From an uncultured Acidimicrobium sp. (GTDB taxonomy: Bacteria; Actinomycetota; Acidimicrobiia; Acidimicrobiales; Ilumatobacteraceae), in NCBI GenBank assembly GCA_903850275.1, contig CAINLH010000008.1, forward strand, positions 1 to 5,089: DNA of 5,089 nt. Reading direction: 5' to 3'. Each line of letters begins with the position of its first letter. Position 1 is the stretch's first letter. This document shows positions 1 to 4,959 of the stretch, piece after piece. Position numbers and translations under genes: made by a program. Below the pieces are notes generated by a model. The model did no database searches, had not been told where the DNA came from, and saw only the letters and a program-made list of their open reading frames with translations.

Positions 1-438
1 GGTCACTTCGCTGCGGCAAGTGTTGCAGCAGGTCGTCGCCTCGTCGAGCTTCGTCTCGATTCGGTTGATGGTTTTGCTGTCGGCCAAGAAATTGCCGTCG
101 ACACCCTTGTTGCTGGCGAGCGCGTGGATGTCACTGCCGTTAGCCGCGGTAAAGGTTTTGCTGGCGGTATGAAGCGCCACAACTTCCGCGGTCAGGGCGC
201 CAGCCACGGTAACCACAAGCACCACCGTGCTCCTGGTTCCATCGGCTCGTGTTCATTTCCAGGTCGTGTATTCAAAGGTTTGCGCATGGCTGGCCACATG
301 GGTCATCAGCAGACAACCACTTTGAATCTTGAAGTAGTCCAGGCCGATCTCGAGCGTGGCTTGTTGTTGGTTAAGGGCTCAGTGCCTGGTCCAAACGGCG
401 GCGTCGTGATTGTGCGCAACGCGGTGAAGGGAAAGTAA
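1..438 (+). CDS. rplC: Large subunit ribosomal protein L3 (uL3), 5'-truncated by the window edge
   Basis: L3 binds 23S rRNA early in 50S assembly and sends a loop toward the peptidyl transferase centre. The frame is open from base 1 to a TAA and gives 145 residues. Its first residues, GHFAAASVAAGRR, align with E. coli L3 from about residue 66, so roughly the first 65 residues lie upstream of the window. Family motifs seen are SRGKGFAGGMKRHNFRG, HRAPGSIG, PGRVFKG, MAGHMG and LLLVKGSVPGPNGG. The central loop reads SIGSCSFPG where E. coli has SIGQNQTPG, so the glutamine methylated by PrmB in E. coli (Gln150) is serine here. The stretch after MAG is also unusual, with GHMGHQQ for the common G(Q/R)MGNER. 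An ATG at 124 is internal (it falls before SRGKGFAGG) and is not a start. The gene ends 4 nt before rplD, as expected in the S10 operon. Confidence 0.97.
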   Translation, partial: GHFAAASVAAGRRLVELRLDSVDGFAVGQEIAVDTLVAGERVDVTAVSRGKGFAGGMKRHNFRGQGASHGNHKHHRAPGSIGSCSFPGRVFKGLRMAGHMGHQQTTTLNLEVVQADLERGLLLVKGSVPGPNGGVVIVRNAVKGK

Positions 439-442
439 CGCG

Positions 443-1153
443 ATGGCATCAGCAAAACCAGTGAAGAAAGCAGCAAAGAAAGTTGCGAAGAAAACAGCAA
501 CGAAAGCTGCTGCAAAGCCTGCCGCAAAAAAGGCTGCAGCTAAAACAACTTCTCCTTCGGTTCCTAAAACCGGTTCGGCAACATTGCCAGAATCAATTTT
601 CGGTATCGAGCCAAACGTTTCAGTGATGCACCAAGTTGTCACCGCACAGTTGGCACACCGTCGCTCCGGAACACAGAGCACCAAAACTCGTTCAGAAGTT
701 CGCGGTGGTGGCATCAAGCCATTCGGCCAGAAGGGCACGGGTAACGCTCGTCAGGGTTCGATCCGCGCTCCACACTTCAGCGGTGGTGCAGTTGCTCTTG
801 GCCCGAAGCCACGCAAATACTCGCAGCGCACACCAAAGAAAATGATTGCGTTGGCGCTTCGCTCGGCATTGTCCGACCGCGCGCTCGACAACAAAGTTGT
901 TGTCGTCGACAAGTTTTCGTTCGACAAGCCAAGCACTAAAGATGCTTCGTTGTTGCTCAACTCGCTTGGCATCGACGGAAAGATCATGATCGTTATCGAT
1001 CGCACGGATGTCAATGCAGCGAAGTCGTTCCGCAACCTCACCAAGGTGCAGGTTGTCGAGACCGGCGAGCTCAACGCATACGACGTGTTGTGCAACGACT
1101 GGCTCGTATTTACACAGAGCAGCTTGCCAAAGGTCAAGGAGGCCGCAAAGTGA
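443..1153 (+). CDS. rplD: Large subunit ribosomal protein L4 (uL4) with a Lys/Ala-rich N-terminal tail
   Basis: L4 is an early 50S assembly protein whose extended loop lines the narrowest part of the nascent peptide exit tunnel. In E. coli it also represses its own S10 operon. The 236 residues exceed E. coli's 201. Residues 1-34 are almost only Ala and Lys (14 Ala, 12 Lys), and 35-44 are a Ser/Thr/Pro linker. The conserved core begins at LPESIFGIEPNV (48-59), followed by MHQVVTAQLA, the tunnel loop (about 84-115, with GGGIKPFGQKGTGNARQGS), YSQRTPKKM (126-134) and a C-terminal Rossmann-like half. The usual first strand before LPE is missing. In the loop, residue 95 is Gly and 101 is Asn where E. 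coli has Arg61 and Arg67. I chose the ATG at 443 because it lies 4 nt after rplC with AAGGG upstream (427-431), and the tract keeps a clean Ala/Lys codon pattern. A later start would cut into the core. The stop overlaps rplW. Confidence 0.96.
   Translation: MASAKPVKKAAKKVAKKTATKAAAKPAAKKAAAKTTSPSVPKTGSATLPESIFGIEPNVSVMHQVVTAQLAHRRSGTQSTKTRSEVRGGGIKPFGQKGTGNARQGSIRAPHFSGGAVALGPKPRKYSQRTPKKMIALALRSALSDRALDNKVVVVDKFSFDKPSTKDASLLLNSLGIDGKIMIVIDRTDVNAAKSFRNLTKVQVVETGELNAYDVLCNDWLVFTQSSLPKVKEAAK
446..544 (+). repeat. Low-complexity Ala/Lys codon tract encoding the L4 tail
   Basis: Codons 2-34 of rplD are a run of GCN (Ala) and AAR (Lys) codons with a few Pro, Val, Thr and Ser. The protein pattern is a loose AAKK/AAAK repeat, like the tails of histone H1 or mycobacterial HupB. 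The tract is richer in A than the flanking genes. The units are not exact copies at DNA level, so it is a compositional repeat and not a tandem duplication. It contains an A6 run at 526-531. Confidence 0.8.
1136..1142 (+). promoter_or_regulatory. Strong Shine-Dalgarno site that sets the rplW start
   Basis: AAGGAGG lies inside the 3' end of rplD, 7 nt before the GTG at 1150. It is a near-perfect match to the anti-Shine-Dalgarno end of 16S rRNA at ideal spacing, and decides for GTG 1150 over the in-frame ATG at 1090, which would overlap rplD by 64 nt. Confidence 0.88.
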
Positions 1154-1440
1154 AAGACCCACGCGACATCATCTTGCGTCCGATCATTTCGGAAAAAAGC
1201 TATTCGCTGATGGACAAGGGAACGTACACATTTGAAGTACACCCAGACGCCAGCAAGCCAGAAATTCACGACGCCATCGAGACCATTTGGAATGTCAAGG
1301 TCACGCGCGTCAACACTCTCAACCGTCGTGGCAAAATGCGCCAGACTCGCGGCACCAATCGCCGTGGTCAGCGCCCAGACACCAAACGGGCCATCGTCAC
1401 CCTCGCAGCGGGCAATGAAATCCCGCTGTTCGAGAACTAG
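1150..1440 (+). CDS. rplW: Large subunit ribosomal protein L23 (uL23), GTG start
   Basis: L23 binds 23S rRNA domain III at the exit of the peptide tunnel and is the docking site for trigger factor and SRP. The product is 96 residues, the usual length (E. coli 100). Motifs seen are RDIILRPIISEKS near the N terminus, TFEVHPDASKPEI, VTRVNTLNRRGK, TNRRGQRPDTKRAIVTL and a C-terminal end of PLFEN. Glu15 in the ISEK motif corresponds to E. coli Glu18, the main trigger factor contact, so that docking residue is kept. The start is GTG, sharing GTGA with the rplD stop (4-nt overlap), with AAGGAGG 7 nt upstream. The in-frame ATG at 1090 is rejected because it adds 20 residues unlike L23 and lies wholly inside rplD. 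Translation is probably coupled to rplD. Confidence 0.96.
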   Translation: MKDPRDIILRPIISEKSYSLMDKGTYTFEVHPDASKPEIHDAIETIWNVKVTRVNTLNRRGKMRQTRGTNRRGQRPDTKRAIVTLAAGNEIPLFEN

Positions 1441-1462
1441 AACGAGCTGAAAAAGGACGAAC

Positions 1463-2299
1463 ATGGGTATTCGCAAACGCAAACCAACCAGCCCGGGCCG
1501 CCGTTTCCAGACGGTGTCCGACTTCGCTGACATCACTAAGAGCACGCCTGAAAAGTCGCTGCTCACGAAAAAGACATCTGCCGGTGGCCGCAACGCCTAC
1601 GGTCGCGTCACTTCACGTCACCAAGGTGGCGGACACAAGCAGCAGTACCGCCTCATCGACTTCAAGCGCGTCACCGACGAGTACGAAGCAAAGGTCGCTG
1701 CCATCGAGTACGACCCGAACCGCACATGTCGTATCGCGCTGTTGCATTACGAAGACGGAAGCAAGTCGTACATCTTGGCCCCGAAGGGTCTTGAAGTTGG
1801 CATGCGTCTGCAGAGCGGCCCGAAGGCCGACATCAAAGTGGGCAATGCATTGCCACTTCGTTACATGCCAGTAGGTACCGTCGTGCACAACATCGAACTT
1901 CGCCCAGGCCAAGGTGGCCGCGTTGCTCGTTCGGCCGGTATGGCTGTTCAGTTGGTTGCTAAGGAAGGCGTCTATGCAACATTGCGTATGCCATCCAGCG
2001 AAATGCGCCGTGTTCCTCTCGACTGCCGTGCAACGGTTGGCGAAGTTGGAAACGCCGAGCACGAACTCATCAAGATTGGTAAAGCAGGCCGTAACCGTTG
2101 GAAGGGCGTTCGCCCACAATCGCGCGGTGTTGTAATGAACCCAGTCGACCACCCACTCGGTGGTGGTGAAGGTAAGACATCCGGTGGACGTCCACCAGTG
2201 TCGCCATGGGGTAAGCCAGAGCGCCGTACCCGCAACAAAAACAAGTCGTCACAATCACTCATTGTTCGCCGTCGTCGTTCAGGAAAGGGCCGGGCTTAA
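1463..2299 (+). CDS. rplB: Large subunit ribosomal protein L2 (uL2)
   Basis: L2 is one of the most conserved ribosomal proteins. It binds 23S rRNA domain IV, helps join the subunits and supports the peptidyl transferase centre. The 278 residues match the family length (E. coli 273). Seen in order are the basic N terminus (GIRKRKPTSPGRR), GRNAYGRVTSRHQGGGHK (42-59), the OB-fold region (about 60-125), an SH3-like region with ELRPGQGGRVARSAG, and the C-terminal loop MNPVDHPLGGGEGKTSGGR (225-243) followed by PVSPWGKPE and a basic tail. His230 (E. coli His229 in mature numbering), reported as essential for peptidyl transferase activity, is present. Two residues on, the usual His is Leu232 (codon CTC). 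The ATG has AAAAGGA (1451-1457) 5 nt upstream. The 22-nt gap after rplW is the longest in the window. Confidence 0.98.
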   Translation: MGIRKRKPTSPGRRFQTVSDFADITKSTPEKSLLTKKTSAGGRNAYGRVTSRHQGGGHKQQYRLIDFKRVTDEYEAKVAAIEYDPNRTCRIALLHYEDGSKSYILAPKGLEVGMRLQSGPKADIKVGNALPLRYMPVGTVVHNIELRPGQGGRVARSAGMAVQLVAKEGVYATLRMPSSEMRRVPLDCRATVGEVGNAEHELIKIGKAGRNRWKGVRPQSRGVVMNPVDHPLGGGEGKTSGGRPPVSPWGKPERRTRNKNKSSQSLIVRRRRSGKGRA

Positions 2300-2302
2300 C
2301 AC

Positions 2303-2593
2303 ATGTCGCGCAGTCTTAAAAAGGGTGCATTCGTCGATGAGCATTTGCTCAAGAAGTTGGATGCCATGAACGAGAGCGGTGAGCGCAAAGTCATCAAGAC
2401 TTGGTCGCGTCGCAGCACCATCATTCCAGACATGATCGGCCACACGTTTGCCGTTCACGACGGACGCAAGCACGTTCCCGTATACGTGAGCGAATCAATG
2501 GTTGGTCACAAGTTGGGCGAGTTCTCACCAACACGTACCTTCAAATTCCACGCATCGCAGGAAAAAGCAGCAGCAGCGGCGGCTAAGTCATGA
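2303..2593 (+). CDS. rpsS: Small subunit ribosomal protein S19 (uS19)
   Basis: S19 binds 16S rRNA in the head of the 30S subunit together with S13, close to the A-site tRNA and the intersubunit bridges. The product is 96 residues (family about 92). It opens with MSRSLKKGAFVDEHLLKK and contains TWSRRSTIIPDMIGHTFAVHDG (residues 34-55), HVPVYVSESMVGHKLGEFSPTRTF and a lineage-specific end, EKAAAAAAKS, with six alanines encoded at 2567-2584. The start lies 3 nt after the rplB stop. The nearest purine run (AGGAAAGGG, 2281-2289) ends 13 nt from the ATG, farther than ideal, so initiation probably relies on ribosomes finishing rplB. Its TGA overlaps the rplV ATG. Confidence 0.97.
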   Translation: MSRSLKKGAFVDEHLLKKLDAMNESGERKVIKTWSRRSTIIPDMIGHTFAVHDGRKHVPVYVSESMVGHKLGEFSPTRTFKFHASQEKAAAAAAKS

Positions 2594-3138
2594 CCGGTCC
2601 AAAGCTCAACGAAGCCACCAACAAGGTTGGCGTTTCTTCCGGCACGCGTGCCAAGGCAATGAATGTCCGCATGTCGGCATCCAAAGTTCGCGTCGTGCTC
2701 AACCACATTCGCGGCAAAGAAGTAAAAGAAGCCGACGATCTACTTTCGCTCATTCAGCGCGACTCGGCACACGACGTGCGCAAATTGCTGGCATCAGCAG
2801 TTGCTAACGCAGTGAACAACGACAACAAAGATGCCAACGACTTGTTCGTGAAGGCATGCTTCGCTGACGAAGGTCCGACGATGAAGCGTTTCCGTCCCCG
2901 CGCAAAGGGTCGCGCCGGCCAAATCTTGAAGCGTTCGTGCCACATCACCATCGTCGTCGAGACGATGTCCGATAGGGCGCTTGCGGTTCGTGAACAAAGC
3001 ATCGAGGCGAAGGGCAATGTGAAAACAGCAAGCCGTTCGTCGCGTGTTGCAGCTAGCCGTGCACGCACGGAAAAGCCAGCAACCGAAGAAGCCGTCGAAA
3101 CGACTGATACCACCACCGAATCTGGTGAGGAGAACTAA
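2590..3138 (+). CDS. rplV: Large subunit ribosomal protein L22 (uL22) with N- and C-terminal extensions
   Basis: L22 contacts all domains of 23S rRNA. Its long beta hairpin forms the exit tunnel constriction together with L4. The product has 182 residues against about 110-130 in most bacteria. Residues 1-22 are an N-terminal extension and the core runs about 23-125, with NVRMSASKVRVVLNHIRGK, then the hairpin GPTMKRFRPRAKGRAGQILKR (95-115, shown split at its ends) and CHITIVVE. Met98-Lys99-Arg100, equivalent to the E. coli 82-84 segment whose deletion gives macrolide resistance, is intact. The near-universal TSH after KR is SCH here. Residues 126-182 form a tail, first Ser/Arg/Ala-rich and then acidic, ending SGEEN. 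The start shares ATGA with the rpsS stop. I see no Shine-Dalgarno match just upstream, so translation is probably coupled. Confidence 0.96.
   Translation: MTGPKLNEATNKVGVSSGTRAKAMNVRMSASKVRVVLNHIRGKEVKEADDLLSLIQRDSAHDVRKLLASAVANAVNNDNKDANDLFVKACFADEGPTMKRFRPRAKGRAGQILKRSCHITIVVETMSDRALAVREQSIEAKGNVKTASRSSRVAASRARTEKPATEEAVETTDTTTESGEEN
3127..3132 (+). promoter_or_regulatory. Shine-Dalgarno site for rpsC within the 3' end of rplV
   Basis: GAGGAG lies 5 nt before the ATG at 3138. It also encodes the Gly-Glu-Glu end of L22, so the acidic terminus of one protein doubles as the ribosome binding site of the next. It supports the ATG that overlaps the rplV stop as TAATG. Confidence 0.8.
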
Positions 3139-4019
3139 TGGGCCAGAAGATCAACCCGTACGGATTCCGCTTGGGAATCACCACCGACTGGAAGAGTCGC
3201 TGGTTCAGCACCAAGGAATACCGTCATTACCTCACCGAAGACTGGAAGATCCGCGAGTACCTCACGGTGCAGCTTTCCGATGCAGCAGTAAGCCGCATCG
3301 AAATTGAGCGCACACGCGACAAATTGCGAATCGACATTCACACTGCTCGTCCGGGCATCGTGATTGGTCGTAAGGGAGCAAAGGCCGACGAGTTGCGCGC
3401 AGGCCTCACCGCCATGACCGGCAACAACAAGGTGCAGCTCAACATCACCGAGATCAAGCAAGCCGAATTGGATGCCGCGTTGGTAGCCCAAGGCGTTGCC
3501 GATCAGTTGATCAACCGCATTGCCTTCCGTCGCGCAATGAAGCGCGCTGTGCAAAACGCACAGAAGTACGGCGCAGAGGGCATTCGAATTCAGTGTTCAG
3601 GTCGTTTGGGTGGCGCAGAAATGTGCCGCACCGAGTGGTACCGCGAAGGTCGCGTTCCATTGCACACACTGCGTGCCGACATCGACTACGGATTCCGTGA
3701 AGCAGCAACTTCTGCCGGCCGCATTGGCGTCAAAGTTTGGTTGTACAAGGGCGAAATTCTTCCGTACAAGAGCCAAAGCGACGACCGCATTGCGCGTGAA
3801 GCAGCAATGGCAGTTGGTCAGACATCTGGTCACTCGGAAGCAACACTCAAAGTGGTTACCTCTGCAGGCCCACGTGTTGCCGATATCGAAGATGCTCCAA
3901 TCACTCCGTTGGTTAAAGAAGCCGACCCAGAGTTCGAGCGTTTGTTGGCAGAAGAAGAAGACATCCAGCGTCGGATCGTGGATGCCCACGAGACGCCGAA
4001 GTTCGGTCGGGAGGACTAA
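3138..4019 (+). CDS. rpsC: Small subunit ribosomal protein S3 (uS3) with a long acidic C-terminal tail
   Basis: S3 sits in the 30S head at the mRNA entry tunnel and, with S4 and S5, unwinds structured mRNA. The product is 293 residues (E. coli 233). The N-terminal part has MGQKINPYGFRLGI. The type 2 KH domain carries the GRKG loop at 77-80 (PGIVIGRKGAKADELR). The C-terminal domain has FRRAMKRAV, CSGRLGGAEMCRTEWYREGR and PLHTLRADIDYGFREA. Arg131, Arg132 and Lys135 fall at the same numbers as the residues tied to mRNA helicase activity in E. coli. Residues from about 208 to 293 are a variable tail, with an acidic, likely helical stretch at 263-285 (PEFERLLAEEEDIQRRIVD). The ATG overlaps the rplV stop by one base, with GAGGAG 5 nt upstream. 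Confidence 0.97.
   Translation: MGQKINPYGFRLGITTDWKSRWFSTKEYRHYLTEDWKIREYLTVQLSDAAVSRIEIERTRDKLRIDIHTARPGIVIGRKGAKADELRAGLTAMTGNNKVQLNITEIKQAELDAALVAQGVADQLINRIAFRRAMKRAVQNAQKYGAEGIRIQCSGRLGGAEMCRTEWYREGRVPLHTLRADIDYGFREAATSAGRIGVKVWLYKGEILPYKSQSDDRIAREAAMAVGQTSGHSEATLKVVTSAGPRVADIEDAPITPLVKEADPEFERLLAEEEDIQRRIVDAHETPKFGRED
4009..4015 (+). promoter_or_regulatory. Shine-Dalgarno site for rplP
   Basis: GGGAGGA lies 7 nt before the ATG at 4023 and inside the last codons of rpsC. It is a good match to the 16S 3' end at good spacing. Confidence 0.8.
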
Positions 4020-4022
4020 ACC

Positions 4023-4439
4023 ATGTTGTCGCCTCGCAAAGTTAAACACCGTAAGCAGCACCGTGGTCGCACGGGTGGCGTGAGCAAGGGTGGAAACGAA
4101 CTCGCATTCGGCGAGTACGGCATCCAAGCTTTGGAGCCAGGCTGGATTACTGCACGTCAGATTGAAGCCGCACGTATTGCCATGACGCGTCACATTAAGC
4201 GTGGTGGAAAAGTGTGGATCAACATTTTCCCAGACAAGTCTGTGACCAAGAAGCCAGCCGAAACTCGCATGGGTTCCGGAAAAGGAAACCCAGAGTTGTG
4301 GGTAGCCGTGGTTAAGCCAGGTCGCATCATGTTCGAACTGTCGTACCCAAATGCTGCGACAGCACACCAGGCCCTCGACCGCGCAGTACAGAAACTGCCG
4401 ATCAAGGCCCGCGTCATTAGCCGCGAGGAGGCAATCTGA
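4023..4439 (+). CDS. rplP: Large subunit ribosomal protein L16 (uL16)
   Basis: L16 is a late 50S assembly protein near the A-site and P-site tRNA elbows and is needed for a mature peptidyl transferase centre. The 138 residues are the normal length (E. coli 136). Seen are MLSPRKVKHRKQHRGRTGG, FGEYGIQALEPGWITARQIE, AARIAMTRHIKRGGKVWINI, FPDKSVTKKPAETRMGSGKG, NPELWVAVVKPGRIMFEL and LPIKARVISREE. Arg82 in the RMGSGKG motif equals E. coli Arg81, the arginine hydroxylated by RoxA (YcfD) in that species. No such oxygenase can be seen here. The wording is typical of Actinobacteriota. The start is 3 nt after rpsC with GGGAGGA upstream, and the stop is 1 nt before rpmC. No anomaly seen. Confidence 0.98.
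   Translation: MLSPRKVKHRKQHRGRTGGVSKGGNELAFGEYGIQALEPGWITARQIEAARIAMTRHIKRGGKVWINIFPDKSVTKKPAETRMGSGKGNPELWVAVVKPGRIMFELSYPNAATAHQALDRAVQKLPIKARVISREEAI
4425..4431 (+). promoter_or_regulatory. Shine-Dalgarno site that sets the rpmC start
   Basis: GAGGAGG lies within the last codons of rplP, 9 nt before the ATG at 4441. It supports that start over the in-frame ATG at 4351, which would add 30 residues unlike L29 and overlap rplP by 89 nt. Confidence 0.85.
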
Positions 4440-4440
4440 C

Positions 4441-4659
4441 ATGGCACGTGAACTCGCAGAACTCCGCGAAATGGATCTCGCCACTTTGGTGGAAGAGCTT
4501 CGTTCGTCCAAGCAGGAAGCACTGAACTTGCGCTTCCGTAACGCAACTGGCCAGCTCGACAACACCGCCGAGATGGGCAAAGTGCGTCGTCAAATCGCTC
4601 GTATCAACACGCTTATTCGTCAGCAAGAAATTGCTGCAGCCGAAGCAGCGGGGAAGTAA
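4441..4659 (+). CDS. rpmC: Large subunit ribosomal protein L29 (uL29)
   Basis: L29 is a small two-helix protein at the tunnel exit beside L23 and part of the surface that receives trigger factor and SRP. The product is 72 residues (E. coli 63). It reads as an antiparallel helical hairpin: MARELAELREMDLATLVEE, then LRSSKQEALNLRFRNATGQL with the conserved NLRF core, then VRRQIARINTLIRQQE. A short Ala-rich end (AAAEAAGK) follows. The start directly follows the rplP stop with a 1-nt gap and GAGGAGG upstream. Translation ends with TAA followed at once by in-frame TAG (4657-4662), a tandem stop. Confidence 0.96.
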   Translation: MARELAELREMDLATLVEELRSSKQEALNLRFRNATGQLDNTAEMGKVRRQIARINTLIRQQEIAAAEAAGK

Positions 4660-4665
4660 TAGATC

Positions 4666-4959
4666 ATGACTGAAACAACTACAACCTCATCGACAGCCGA
4701 AGATGCCGTTCGTAACGCCCGCAAGGTGCGCGAAGGCGTTGTCGTGTCGAACAAGATGAACAAGACGATTGTTATTTCAATCGTCGAGCGAGTGCGCCAC
4801 CCGCGTTACTCCAAGTTCGTTGCTCGTACCAAGAAGCTCTACGCCCACGACGAAACAAACGACGCCAAAATCGGCGACCGCGTTCGCGTCATGGAAACCC
4901 GCCCAATGTCGAAGCAGAAGCGTTGGCGCCTGATCGAAGTTTTGGAGCGTGCAAAATGA
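4666..4959 (+). CDS. rpsQ: Small subunit ribosomal protein S17 (uS17) with a Thr/Ser-rich N-terminal extension
   Basis: S17 is a primary 16S rRNA binding protein of the 30S body with an OB fold. The product is 97 residues (E. coli 84). The core starts at RNARKVREGVVVSNKMNKT (residues 16-34) and continues with VERVRHPRYSKFVARTKKLY, AHDETNDAKIGDRVRVMETR and PMSKQKRWRLIEVLE. Residues 1-15 (METTTTSS-like, actual start MTETTTTSSTAEDAV) are an unconserved polar extension. The ATG at 4666 follows rpmC by 6 nt. The upstream purine run GGGGAAG (4650-4656) is only a fair Shine-Dalgarno match, 9 nt away. No other ATG lies before the conserved core. The stop shares ATGA with rplN, so the last S10-operon gene is joined to the first spc-operon gene without a spacer. 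Confidence 0.96.
   Translation: MTETTTTSSTAEDAVRNARKVREGVVVSNKMNKTIVISIVERVRHPRYSKFVARTKKLYAHDETNDAKIGDRVRVMETRPMSKQKRWRLIEVLERAK

Noticed and set aside
446..544. L4 N-terminal tract as a signal peptide, or as noncoding spacer with rplD starting later
   Set aside because: There is no hydrophobic core, so it is not a signal peptide. The regular Ala/Lys codon pattern and the 4-nt spacing from rplC favour coding. Later starts would lack both an ATG before the core and a ribosome binding site.
556..574. Hairpin CGGTT/AACCG as a possible terminator or attenuator
   Set aside because: The stem is only 5 pairs plus wobbles, no T-run follows, and it lies within the coding part of rplD, so termination here is unlikely.
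1441..1462. The 22-nt rplW-rplB spacer as a promoter or protein-binding site
   Set aside because: It is too short, and its only recognisable element is the rplB Shine-Dalgarno sequence.
751..1593. Long open frame on the minus strand (280 codons) under rplD, rplW and rplB
   Set aside because: It lies wholly opposite three conserved genes, shows no recognisable motif, and is best explained by codon bias on the coding strand.
4351..4440. Upstream in-frame ATG for rpmC giving a 102-residue product
   Set aside because: The added 30 residues lie inside rplP and are unlike L29. ATG 4441 has GAGGAGG at good spacing and fits the family length.
3597..4580. Long open frame on the minus strand (327 codons) under rpsC, rplP and rpmC
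   Set aside because: It is codon-aligned with rpsC and rplP, which share a frame. It stays open because those genes avoid TTA, CTA and TCA codons here, and it ends exactly where rpsC uses TCA (3597-3599). The product is unlike any family I know.
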